Of a stretch of 49,859 nt of DNA, positions 33,113 through 41,194 are shown piece by piece; within the stretch, counting starts at the first letter, position 1; each line of letters opens with the position of its first letter. The DNA is taken from the IMG/VR virus record IMGVR_UViG_3300010334_003180, positions 1 through 49,859 of that record. One strand, given 5' to 3'. The translations under genes and the position numbers were made by a program. Origin of the DNA: a virus. The notes beneath the pieces were generated by a model. That model was not told where the DNA came from. It saw nothing but the letters and a program-made list of their open reading frames with translations, and made no database searches.

Positions 33113-33556
33113 TTATTTTTTGTTATAATTTATAATAAAATCTGAACAAATTCCTTCACAATCATCTACAATAGAATTTAATAACTCAGGTAATACTGCT
33201 ATTGTTCCACTATGAAATTTTTCTGTAGGATATGCCCATAAATTTTTTTTAGATGTTAAGACTACTTTATCATTTTCGTGCCAAAAATAATTTAAATCAA
33301 AATTATTTTTTTTAAAAAACAATAATGATTCTATATTTTTACAATGAATCCAAAATTTATTTGAATTGTTTTTTAACCAATCAATATCAATTTTATATTG
33401 TGGATTATCGTGTCCTAAAAATAAATCGTTATCTATTAACCATATATCTATTTCCACATCATATCCCATAGATATTGTTTCCATAATATAATCCGGTGAA
33501 TTTTCTCTTGTTGGATTTTTACCATTTATATTTCCTCTGTGAGATATTAGTATCAT
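33113..33556 (-). CDS. short glycerophosphodiesterase-like (PI-PLC fold) domain protein, 147 aa
   Basis: N-terminal HRG at residues 6-8, ENS at 18-20, then YDVEIDIWL with Glu35 and Asp37 and LGHD with His49: these are the catalytic and metal-binding positions of GDPD enzymes (HRG, E-x-D, H). The protein is only about half the usual 240-300 residues, and the later part (WIHCKNIESLLFFKK; FWHENDKVVLTSK) keeps strands 4-6 but stops before the end of the barrel. Compact forms like this occur in glycan clusters. It may cleave or transfer glycerophosphate-type groups; untested. Overlaps the aminotransferase gene by 4 nt (ATGA). Confidence 0.75.
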   Translation of the reverse strand: MILISHRGNINGKNPTRENSPDYIMETISMGYDVEIDIWLIDNDLFLGHDNPQYKIDIDWLKNNSNKFWIHCKNIESLLFFKKNNFDLNYFWHENDKVVLTSKKNLWAYPTEKFHSGTIAVLPELLNSIVDDCEGICSDFIINYNKK

Positions 33557-34641
33557 TTAAAAAATTTTTTTACACTTTCACAAATATAGTCAACTTGATT
33601 TATAGTTAAATCAGGGTAGCTAGGTAATAATAAAACTTCTTTATTAAGTTTTTCGGCAATAGTTGTAACGCATTCAATATTTTTTAAATGATTATGTTTT
33701 GTTATTTCATAAAACATAGTTCTAGTTTCAATTTTTTTATCAAATAAAAAATGTTGTAGTTTTATTTTTTGATTTTCTGTTAAATCTTTAAAACCAACTG
33801 AAAACATCCAATTTGAATGTTCCGTATTTTCTTCTTGTTTTTGAAAGAAGACATTATCTAAATTTTTAAGATTTGAATAATATCTGTCAAATATTATTTT
33901 TTTCTTTTCAACTATTTCATCAATATAAAGTAATTGACCATATAATAAAGATGCTTGGATATTTGTCATCCTATAGTTATAACCTAAATTGTTATGAATA
34001 AATTTTACGTCTGATTGTCCTTGATTTCTAATATTATTGATATAATCAAAAACGTCATCATCATTAGTTATAAAACACCCTCCTTCACCACTTGTTATTG
34101 TTTTATTACCAAAAAAAGAAACTGAAGAACAAAGACTTTCTGTTCCGGAATATTTGTCATTATATTTACCAAGAAACCCTTCACAATTATCCTCAACAAA
34201 TAACGTATTTGGGTATTTTAATTTTAACTCAGGTACGTTTATTATGTTACCTAAATTATGAACAATTAAAACAGCTTCATCATCCTGTACTTCATTAATT
34301 TTTGTAAAATCCGCATTCCAAGTATCTGAATTACAATCTAATGGAATTAATTCTAAATTTTTATCATATAAAAAAGAATTCCAAGCCGCCACATATACGT
34401 TATTTGGACAAATAATTTTCTTGATATTTTTGTTTTTATATTCAATTGATTTAGATAATAAATGTGTTGCTGTTGTACCGTTATTAGTTAAAATGACGTA
34501 TTTAACATCAAGTAATTCTTTTAATTTTTCTTTAGCAGCATCTAAGAAATATCCTTGAGAAGATATCCAAGTAGAATCAATTGCGTTATGTGCAAATTTT
34601 GTAATATTTTTATTTAAATATGGTTTGTATATTGGAATCAT
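33553..34641 (-). CDS. DegT/DnrJ/EryC1-family sugar aminotransferase
   Basis: 362 aa, PLP-dependent. Opening IPIYKPYL, TNNGTTATHLL phosphate-binding loop, VEDNCEG with Asp151 contacting the pyridine nitrogen, and SFFGNKTITSGEGG with Lys180 forming the Schiff base. Next to gmd and fcl the likeliest substrate is GDP-4-keto-6-deoxymannose, giving GDP-perosamine (PerA-like); the nearby GNAT could acetylate it. Other 3- or 4-keto NDP sugars are possible. Ends overlap neighbours by 4 nt on both sides. Confidence 0.88.
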   Translation of the reverse strand: MIPIYKPYLNKNITKFAHNAIDSTWISSQGYFLDAAKEKLKELLDVKYVILTNNGTTATHLLSKSIEYKNKNIKKIICPNNVYVAAWNSFLYDKNLELIPLDCNSDTWNADFTKINEVQDDEAVLIVHNLGNIINVPELKLKYPNTLFVEDNCEGFLGKYNDKYSGTESLCSSVSFFGNKTITSGEGGCFITNDDDVFDYINNIRNQGQSDVKFIHNNLGYNYRMTNIQASLLYGQLLYIDEIVEKKKIIFDRYYSNLKNLDNVFFQKQEENTEHSNWMFSVGFKDLTENQKIKLQHFLFDKKIETRTMFYEITKHNHLKNIECVTTIAEKLNKEVLLLPSYPDLTINQVDYICESVKKFFK

Positions 34642-35528
34642 TTTTTACAATATTTCATAATTTGGTTATAGTAATATTCACAAGATTTTTCAACATTATG
34701 GTATGAATTATATTCATTAAAACCTTCTTCAGCTTTTTTAATATAATTGTCAGAATCTAATAATTCTAAAATTTTATCTTTTAAATCACTCATATCATCG
34801 TTAAAAACTGTGTAATTTTTTAATGGCATAAAATCATCAGATACTGATAAATTTCTCATTTTTGGCATTAATAACGCAGTTTTACACGATAATATTTCCC
34901 ATATTCTTGTTGAGTCATATGAGTTTCCAAAATAATGAAGACCAATTTTAGATTTATTTGTAACTGATTTAAAATTTTCAGTTGCGTGACCCGGTGTATA
35001 ATCCGCACCTTTAACATCGATATACCAATTTAAATGACTTAATTCATTCTTAGATAGTTCAATAATATAGTCAACAAATTTCCATCGTCTTTGATTGGTC
35101 ATATTTGCGACAAAAGAAACATCGTATATTTTTTCTTCATTTAATTTTTCATCAAAAATACTTTTCATTGGAAAATGGAAAGGTATTACCGGAGTATTTG
35201 AATTAATTATAGTGTCTTTAGTTAATTCTCTTTGCATATATAAGTCAGGTTTTCTGTTTGACCAAACTTGTATTTGTTCTTCATCGGTATCATCGTGCTG
35301 TATTAAAAAAGAATCTTTAAGATAATTGTTTAATAAATGATTGGTAATAGGTATTGTTGACCCTTCGTGTAAATAAAGAACAACATTTTTATATGTGTGT
35401 TCTAAATGAGTCGGTAAGTTAGTTTCATTAAAAATGTCAATAGTATGACCTTTTTCTCTGAAGTAATTAAAGTATGTTGTTGACCCCCATACCCAAGAGT
35501 AATTTAAAAATAAAAAATCTTTTTGCAT
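34638..35528 (-). CDS. glycosyltransferase, GT-B C-terminal type (CgeB-like)
   Basis: 296 aa. N-terminal FLFLNYSWVWGSTTYFNYFRE is a nucleotide-sugar-transferase-like Rossmann strand. The C-terminal half contains YDVSFVANMTNQRRW, KIGLHYFGNSYDSTRIWEILSCKTALLMP and a final IKKAEEGFNEYNSYHN, the usual donor-site pattern of Glyco_trans_1_2 (CgeB/YkvP-like) enzymes. It is a cytosolic protein. It sits between the aminotransferase and a small conserved glycan-locus protein and overlaps the aminotransferase by 4 nt. Confidence 0.75.
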   Translation of the reverse strand: MQKDFLFLNYSWVWGSTTYFNYFREKGHTIDIFNETNLPTHLEHTYKNVVLYLHEGSTIPITNHLLNNYLKDSFLIQHDDTDEEQIQVWSNRKPDLYMQRELTKDTIINSNTPVIPFHFPMKSIFDEKLNEEKIYDVSFVANMTNQRRWKFVDYIIELSKNELSHLNWYIDVKGADYTPGHATENFKSVTNKSKIGLHYFGNSYDSTRIWEILSCKTALLMPKMRNLSVSDDFMPLKNYTVFNDDMSDLKDKILELLDSDNYIKKAEEGFNEYNSYHNVEKSCEYYYNQIMKYCKK

Positions 35529-35537
35529 TATGTTTTT

Positions 35538-35846
35538 TTAATATGTTTTATGTGACCTTTGTAAAAATTTACCGTTATCTAAATCACCCCCATCAAATTT
35601 GTTATTAATCATTTCTATGATTTTTTCATCAACCTCATTAATTAGTTGATTTCGTTGAACATTTAAATCTGTTGCTTTTTTTAAAGTTTCCCATAATTCT
35701 TTAGCTCCGTCTTCAGATGAAAAATATTTTTCTTTATATTCTTCAAAGTTCATTTTTCTTATCTTATAAAGTAATTCTTGATTATTCCACATTTTTAAAT
35801 CTACTGTGGTTAATTTATCAATTAAAGTTCCTAATGTATCTGCCAT
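35538..35846 (-). CDS. small helical protein of glycan loci, 102 aa
   Basis: MADTLGTLIDKLTTVDLKMWNNQELLYKIRKM is an amphipathic helix with an invariant-looking W-N-Q-E-x-L. The rest is helical (AKELWETLKKATDLNVQRNQLINEVDEKI). Proteins of this type accompany glycosyltransferases in polysaccharide clusters; I am reminded of DUF4254-like proteins but am not sure. The last 20 residues are polar. It could be a regulator or partner of the neighbouring transferase. It lies 9 nt from it and 3 nt from the GNAT gene. Confidence 0.6.
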   Translation of the reverse strand: MADTLGTLIDKLTTVDLKMWNNQELLYKIRKMNFEEYKEKYFSSEDGAKELWETLKKATDLNVQRNQLINEVDEKIIEMINNKFDGGDLDNGKFLQRSHKTY

Positions 35847-35849
35847 ATT

Positions 35850-36263
35850 TTAATTTTTTTTCATTAAATAATAATAGTTTATTTTTTCCACAAAAACAAA
35901 TCCTTTTTTTGTATATAAATTTATTGCCGGGATATTATCGATATCAACAGTTAAAAAAACTGGGTGAGTAATATTTTTTAATAATTCGTCCATTATAATG
36001 TTACCCAAACCTTTACCTGTAAAATTATCACCAACCATAATACCTAACCAAAATTTGTCTTCAAATTCAATATGACCATACCCTGCAATAGTATCATCAA
36101 TATAGATTAAAATTTTTTTTGTGTGATTGTTTATGATTGACGTTTCTCTTTTTTCAAAATATCTAAATTTTTTTTGACCTTCTAAGTTTTCTTTTAGAAA
36201 AGTGTCAACTTCAAAGGTCGTTGGGTTATCTATAATTTTGATTCCACTTGAGTTTGAATCCAT
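35850..36263 (-). CDS. GNAT-family N-acetyltransferase
   Basis: 137 aa. The acetyl-CoA pyrophosphate loop is VGDNFTGKGLGNIIMDELL (Q/RxxGxG/A type, near residues 75-93), preceded by strand WLGIMV and followed by FLTVDIDNIPAINLYTKKGF, motif B with the Asn and the Tyr-x-x-x-GF ending. Acceptors could be the amino sugar made by the aminotransferase at 33553, which would give an N-acyl-4-amino-sugar. Most perosamine N-acetyltransferases are left-handed beta-helix enzymes, so GNAT use here would be a variant. It overlaps the epimerase gene by 34 nt. Confidence 0.82.
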   Translation of the reverse strand: MDSNSSGIKIIDNPTTFEVDTFLKENLEGQKKFRYFEKRETSIINNHTKKILIYIDDTIAGYGHIEFEDKFWLGIMVGDNFTGKGLGNIIMDELLKNITHPVFLTVDIDNIPAINLYTKKGFVFVEKINYYYLMKKN

Positions 36264-37270
36264 TCAAAAGTTTTTTTAATTCCAAGTTCTAATGGTTCTG
36301 AAACAGACCAACCTATTTTTTCTTTGTATAGATTATTATCAGATTTTCTACCCATAACACCTACAGGACATTTATATCCATATTTTTCAAAAAATTTGTC
36401 TCCGTATATATTAGTGACTTTAATTGATTTTTTAGATATATTAATCGCCATTTTTGCCAAATCATTAATACTAATCATTTCTTCAGACCCAATGTTAACC
36501 GGACCTAAAAATGAGTCTTGTTCCATAAATCTTGAGACCGCTTCTAAACATTCATCGATGTATAAAAATGAACGAGTTTGAGTTCCATCACCCCAAACTT
36601 CAAATTCTCCACCATCCGCGGTTTCAGCGGCTTTTCTACACATAGCCGCAGGAGCTTTTTCTTTACCGTTATTCCAAGTACCATAAGGTCCAAACACGTT
36701 ATGGAATCTTGCAATTCTTACATCTAAACCGTAATTACGATTAAATGCTAAAAATAGTCTTTCACTGAATAATTTTTCCCAACCATATTCTGAATCAGGA
36801 TTTGCTGGATATGCAGAACTTTCTTCACAATTTGGATTGTTTGGGTCTAATTGATTATGTTCCGGATACATACACGCTGATGATGAATAAAATACTTTCT
36901 TCACATTAAATTTAGATGCAAAATGAACAACATTTAAATTAATCAACGCGGAGTTGTGCATAACATTTGCATCGTTATCTCCGGTAAAAATATATCCGGC
37001 ACCTCCCATATCGGCAGCCAATTGATATACTTCATCAAAACTATTTTCTTTATCTTCTAAGGATGTTTGTCCGGGAGCAAACATAACTTGTGAAACAATT
37101 AAAGGGTCTCTTAAATCTCCTAAAATAAATTCATTACAGAATTCATCTTTAGTGAAATATTCGTGTTCTTTAATATCACAAACTCTAACGTAATATCCGT
37201 TTTCTTTTAATCTTTTGGCTAAATGTCCACCTATAAAGCCTCCTCCACCTAAAATTAGTGCTTTTTTCAT
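36230..37270 (-). CDS. GDP-mannose 3,5-epimerase-like SDR enzyme
   Basis: The ATG at 37270 (MKKALILGGGGFIGG) gives about 346 aa and begins 1 nt after the upstream stop; an ATG 30 nt earlier overlaps that gene. NAD motif GGGGFIGG; QLAADMGGAGYIF, SSSACMYPE, YGWEK (Tyr-x-x-x-Lys), and RFHNVFGPYGTWNNGKEKAP-type and FEVWGDGTQTRSFLYIDEC segments are near-diagnostic of GDP-mannose 3,5-epimerase (GME), which forms GDP-L-galactose and GDP-L-gulose. This would be a third use of GDP-mannose in this cluster. It shares 34 nt with the GNAT gene. Confidence 0.85.
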   Translation of the reverse strand: MKKALILGGGGFIGGHLAKRLKENGYYVRVCDIKEHEYFTKDEFCNEFILGDLRDPLIVSQVMFAPGQTSLEDKENSFDEVYQLAADMGGAGYIFTGDNDANVMHNSALINLNVVHFASKFNVKKVFYSSSACMYPEHNQLDPNNPNCEESSAYPANPDSEYGWEKLFSERLFLAFNRNYGLDVRIARFHNVFGPYGTWNNGKEKAPAAMCRKAAETADGGEFEVWGDGTQTRSFLYIDECLEAVSRFMEQDSFLGPVNIGSEEMISINDLAKMAINISKKSIKVTNIYGDKFFEKYGYKCPVGVMGRKSDNNLYKEKIGWSVSEPLELGIKKTFEWIQTQVESKL

Positions 37271-37271
37271 T

Positions 37272-38207
37272 TTATTTAAAATATTGTTTATATTCATCAA
37301 AATACTTATTTGTATTTTCTGGTAAATAATTTTTATAGTTTTCCAAATCTTCTAGTAATTTTAATGTATTTCTATACCCAAAGACTTCGTTTTCTAAATT
37401 TTTTACTAAATCTTGGGGGTTTCTTTCTTGATATACTGAAGCTTTTGTGAAAATTATTGAGTTAGGATGATAATTTTGTAAAACATATGCCCCCCAAATA
37501 TCATCCATTCTTCCTATATTTGGAAATACTGAATAATCCTTTAATACTTTTCTATGTATAAATGTATTTTGAGAATTAAACGGAGTTAATTGGTTTGTTG
37601 TAAACGGTTCAAAATTATTAAATTTAACAATTGGTTTCAATGTTAGTCTACATATGGCGTCAATATCCGGGTCTCCATCCCAAAATTCTGCTTGAATTAG
37701 TGGGGTTATTGTTGTTTTACCTTTATATTCTACATCATTTTTTTTAGAAAGATATTCTATTGGATATCCTCTATGCCAAAGATTTGAATGGTTTGTTACT
37801 GATAAAGCATCAAAGTAATCACAAGCTGTGTTTTCAAATAAATCGACTTCAATTTCTTTACCTACTAAGATATTATCTCCCCATTCATCATAAGGTATAT
37901 TATCATCATCAATGGTTGCGACAATTTCAGCACCATTCAAATAAGAATAAATGAATCCAATATTTCTTCTTTGTATTGTTTTCCATCCTATAAGTTCACT
38001 TATTTCAGGATATAAATTTTCTTGTTCATCCGGAGATAAATAAGTCACATTATTATATTTTTTTTCTAAATTTCTGTATAATTCGTGAGGGGTTTTTAAA
38101 TCACCAATTATTATAAATTTAAAATCTTTTTTTTCCGATAGTTCACAAAACTTTAAAGTTGCTTTTGTCGGAACATTAATTGTTGTTGTAATTACAAATA
38201 AATTCAT
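37272..38207 (-). CDS. STELLO/DUF288-like glycosyltransferase
   Basis: 311 aa. The start MNLFVITTTINVPTKATLKF, the linker FIIIGDLKTP, LSPDEQENLYPEIS and RRNIGFIYSYLNGAEIVATIDDDN (near residues 80-105) follow the STELLO/DUF288 pattern, with DDDN as the metal-binding acidic cluster. Later MDDIWGAYVLQNY gives a conserved D-D-x-W-G element. Family members are glycosyltransferase-like and occur in bacterial polysaccharide loci and as plant Golgi proteins affecting cellulose synthase. No membrane segment is seen in this phage version. Overlaps the next gene by 4 nt. Confidence 0.75.
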   Translation of the reverse strand: MNLFVITTTINVPTKATLKFCELSEKKDFKFIIIGDLKTPHELYRNLEKKYNNVTYLSPDEQENLYPEISELIGWKTIQRRNIGFIYSYLNGAEIVATIDDDNIPYDEWGDNILVGKEIEVDLFENTACDYFDALSVTNHSNLWHRGYPIEYLSKKNDVEYKGKTTITPLIQAEFWDGDPDIDAICRLTLKPIVKFNNFEPFTTNQLTPFNSQNTFIHRKVLKDYSVFPNIGRMDDIWGAYVLQNYHPNSIIFTKASVYQERNPQDLVKNLENEVFGYRNTLKLLEDLENYKNYLPENTNKYFDEYKQYFK

Positions 38208-39073
38208 CTTATTAAATCGTTATAAAAATTTTTTATACTATATTTTGTTTCAACTTTATTGAATGAGTTTTCAATCATAAATTGGTAATCATTATAGTTA
38301 TTTAAAATATGGTCAACTTTTTCATTGAAATTTTCATCATTGAAATAAATAAAATCTTCATTTTCAACAAAAAGGTCTTCAATTAAATTAAAATCGTCTT
38401 CTTTACATAATAATAGTGATTTACATCTAGCCGCCTCAATAACTCTTGATTTATGCTGTGTTTGAATCGGGAAACCTAATTTTTCACTTCGGTATTCAAA
38501 ATAATTATGTGTGTCAAAATTTAAATCACATCTATTTAAATTTAAGATATTATGAACGATTGTTATTTTTGATTTTGAAATTAAATCTAACTTTGATGAA
38601 AAATCTACATTCATATCAGTAATATACTTACATTGAGTTTGATTAATAACTTTATAATTATATTTTTCAAAACCATTAGGGATTATAAACTCTGAACCGG
38701 ACCCTGTATATATAATATCAAATTCTTTGTCATTTTCTCTATTCCAGGATGACGGTGATGGAAAATAACAATATTGATATAATTCTCTACCTAAAACTTT
38801 ATTTCTTATTTTTACAGTATATGGACAAATTGTTAAAATTTTATCATATAAATTTTCATAATGGAAAACATTGTCGTTTCTACCTTCAACTAAGGCAAAA
38901 GAATTTGGTAATTCTAAATTTAAACAAATGTATTTTTTATTAGGTTCCCTTACAAAATCTTTTCTAGGGTCAATATGAAATTCAATATTTGGAGTGTCCG
39001 ATGTGTTAAGTGTTTCAAAGTTTAATTTTAACGCTGGGTCGTCAGGAAATAAATTGGGGTATTTAATTATCAT
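38204..39073 (-). CDS. GT-B-like glycosyltransferase, 289 aa
   Basis: N-terminal domain with NKKYICLNLELPNSFALVEGRN; C-terminal donor domain with FDIIYTGSGSE, KITIVHNILNLNR, TQHKSRVIEAARCKSLLLCKE and FVENEDFIYFNDENF, matching the final helix-loop pattern of Glyco_trans_1_2 enzymes (R-x-x-E-A-A/C-x-x-x-L-L/P). It resembles the protein at 34638 in layout. Donor and acceptor are unknown. It overlaps the STELLO-like gene by 4 nt. Confidence 0.7.
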   Translation of the reverse strand: MIIKYPNLFPDDPALKLNFETLNTSDTPNIEFHIDPRKDFVREPNKKYICLNLELPNSFALVEGRNDNVFHYENLYDKILTICPYTVKIRNKVLGRELYQYCYFPSPSSWNRENDKEFDIIYTGSGSEFIIPNGFEKYNYKVINQTQCKYITDMNVDFSSKLDLISKSKITIVHNILNLNRCDLNFDTHNYFEYRSEKLGFPIQTQHKSRVIEAARCKSLLLCKEDDFNLIEDLFVENEDFIYFNDENFNEKVDHILNNYNDYQFMIENSFNKVETKYSIKNFYNDLIR

Positions 39074-39079
39074 AATTAG

Positions 39080-39772
39080 TTATATTATTACTTGAATGTT
39101 ATTTTTTATAATGTAATCTTTTAATTCTATTCTGTCGGCGTACATATGAGCAAATACATTTTTGTTATACTTTTTACACATAAAAAGAGATAAAAATGAA
39201 CTACTAATTATGTGACATTCTTCAGCATTTTCAATAATTTTTAATAAATCAAAAGTTTTAAATTGTTTATCGGCGTAAATAATCGGTAAATCATTTCTAA
39301 TTTTATTTCTGTCTATTAGAATGTTTTCCGTTGGTTTTTCGTGTAAGAAAATATATCGGTCAATATCTTTTTTAGTTACTAATGTATCAAAAACTTCATT
39401 TTCTTTATTTTGATTCCTTTCTATGTGAAAATATTCTTTTTTCACATTTGGGTCCATATCAACAATTTTATAAAAAGAATCATCAAAATCTAAATCATAA
39501 CGTAATCTACCGGTATCAAAATGTGACGATATAATCTCATCATATTGATTATTATTAATTAATTGATTCATTTCATCGTCATTGTTTACACCTACCACAT
39601 TTATTCTTGGATTGTCTCTATACATAAACCTAACATTATCTATGTTAGTAAATTTTGACGCTAAAAAAATATCACAATTTTTTTCTTCAAATATTTTTCT
39701 AACCATCCCATTATGTACTATAGCGTCCCCAAGTCCCAAATGATGTTTTATAAAAACTTTTTTATTACTCAT
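39080..39772 (-). CDS. putative GT9-like (heptosyltransferase-type) protein, 230 aa
   Basis: Opening VFIKHHLGLGDAIVHNGMVRKI matches the start of family 9 and related transferases (H-x-x-G-L-G-D-x-I...), followed by CDIFLASKF and NPRINVVGV. The C-terminal end (ECHIISSSFLSLFMCKKYNKNVFAHMYAD) corresponds to the Ser-rich donor-binding loop and stretch after it. Shorter than full GT9 enzymes (about 330 aa), so part of the N- or C-domain is missing or compact. Function inferred from two motifs only. Overlaps the SGNH gene by 8 nt. Confidence 0.6.
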   Translation of the reverse strand: MSNKKVFIKHHLGLGDAIVHNGMVRKIFEEKNCDIFLASKFTNIDNVRFMYRDNPRINVVGVNNDDEMNQLINNNQYDEIISSHFDTGRLRYDLDFDDSFYKIVDMDPNVKKEYFHIERNQNKENEVFDTLVTKKDIDRYIFLHEKPTENILIDRNKIRNDLPIIYADKQFKTFDLLKIIENAEECHIISSSFLSLFMCKKYNKNVFAHMYADRIELKDYIIKNNIQVII

Positions 39773-40409
39773 AAACAGATATATTAATTTCTTTAAATTT
39801 ATTTTTAATTAAATCTTTACTCATATTATGATTTAAATGACAATAATCTAAAAAATATTTTTCGTATGTTAATCCATCCTCATCAATTAGTTCTTCAACA
39901 ATACTAATAAAGGGAATTCCGACTTCTTCGCATTTTGATTTTAAAAGATTATTCCACATTAAAGATATTTTGTTTCTAGTTAAACAATCCCCAAAAATTG
40001 GTTCGGAAGCATCATCACTATGACCTCTTCTTGTTGAAGGGTGTCCTCCCCACCCAATCAAATTATACCCTAAGTTTTTTAAATCTAAGTACACTCTAAA
40101 AAATCTATCAATACATTCTTTAACAATTTCCTCATTAGATTGATTTTGAATACTTGATTGGTACGGTAAATGCCATCTACAGTCCACTTCACCAATTATT
40201 AACATTATAAAATCTTTATCTTTATCAAATTGTAAATTATTTAAGTATTCTTTTAATCTACTAAAATGATGTTCATAGAAATTGAATGCGATGGTTGGTC
40301 CGAGTGAAATACTTGTAAACGAACTATTTTTATTTTCGCCAATACCATATGTTGCTGGTTTTGAATCAGTGAATAAATGAGCGTGACTATTTCCGAAAGT
40401 GTATATCAT
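39765..40409 (-). CDS. SGNH/GDSL-type hydrolase or acyltransferase-like protein
   Basis: 214 aa. Block I is FGNSHAH with Ser8 replacing the GDS Ser; block III is IGEVDCRWH (Gly73, Asp76 region instead of GxND); block V is DYCHLN with Asp188 and His191 (DxxH). These are the SGNH positions, with Asp in block III where Asn is usual. Such proteins can act as O-acyl esterases or O-acetyltransferases on sugars. No signal peptide, so it acts in the cytoplasm on the growing glycan or sugar donor. It is 2 nt from the FkbM methyltransferase. Confidence 0.75.
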   Translation of the reverse strand: MIYTFGNSHAHLFTDSKPATYGIGENKNSSFTSISLGPTIAFNFYEHHFSRLKEYLNNLQFDKDKDFIMLIIGEVDCRWHLPYQSSIQNQSNEEIVKECIDRFFRVYLDLKNLGYNLIGWGGHPSTRRGHSDDASEPIFGDCLTRNKISLMWNNLLKSKCEEVGIPFISIVEELIDEDGLTYEKYFLDYCHLNHNMSKDLIKNKFKEINISVYE

Positions 40410-40411
40410 TT

Positions 40412-41191
40412 TTATTTTTTTAAATATTTTTTGTTTAAATAAATTATCTCCATTTCATCATTTCTATCAAAAACTGAATCCATATAATATGATTTTAAAT
40501 TTATAAACCCATTTTCAATCATATAGTTATTAAATTCCTCAGCTTCTGTTGAGTTGTGATATAATGGTTGTAAACCTATTTCTGTGTTTATTGCTTTCAC
40601 ATTTTTTAATTTATCTCCTAACCCATCAAAAACAATTTTTTCGGCTCCTTGTACATCAACCCAAAGTAAATCGATATGTGGTATATTATTATCTTCCATA
40701 AAAGTGTCTAATCTAACACAATCAACCGTTACTTCTCTTTGTTTCCATTCTGATGACCTACCAATATCCGTTGTTTTTAATAGAGAAGATGCTCCAACAT
40801 TTTCATCATCAACAACATTAAAAATAGTCGTCCCATTATAATTTGTCAATGCTTTGGGTACAAATGTAATAGGATAATTCTGAGAGTTTAATTCACATAT
40901 TGGAAATAAATTTGGGTTACCTTCAAACGCCCATATGTGTGATTGAGGGAAAAATTTATAAAATTCTTGACTTTGTAGACAATCTCTACTACCCACATCA
41001 AAAATTATTTTAATATCTTCAAAATCTATAAAATCTGAAATCACTTTTACAAAATCAAATGTCCAATAATGTCCATATATTCCTGCAGAATAGTCAGATT
41101 GTGTTACATTATTGATAAATTTTTTATTAGATTTAATTTTAGGTTCAAATTCTATAAAATTTAACGGTCTTAATTCATAATTTTCTATCAT
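40412..41191 (-). CDS. FkbM-family methyltransferase
   Basis: 259 aa. SAM-binding motif I is KIIFDVGSRDCLQSQEFYKFFP (near residues 58-80), followed by IWAFEGNP (acidic residue after strand 2) and the FkbM signature IDLLWVDVQGAEKIVFDGLG. These enzymes O-methylate sugar hydroxyls in polysaccharides and antibiotics. In this context it would cap or decorate a glycan. 3 nt from the HAD-nucleotidyltransferase fusion. Confidence 0.85.
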   Translation of the reverse strand: MIENYELRPLNFIEFEPKIKSNKKFINNVTQSDYSAGIYGHYWTFDFVKVISDFIDFEDIKIIFDVGSRDCLQSQEFYKFFPQSHIWAFEGNPNLFPICELNSQNYPITFVPKALTNYNGTTIFNVVDDENVGASSLLKTTDIGRSSEWKQREVTVDCVRLDTFMEDNNIPHIDLLWVDVQGAEKIVFDGLGDKLKNVKAINTEIGLQPLYHNSTEAEEFNNYMIENGFINLKSYYMDSVFDRNDEMEIIYLNKKYLKK

Positions 41192-41194
41192 TTT

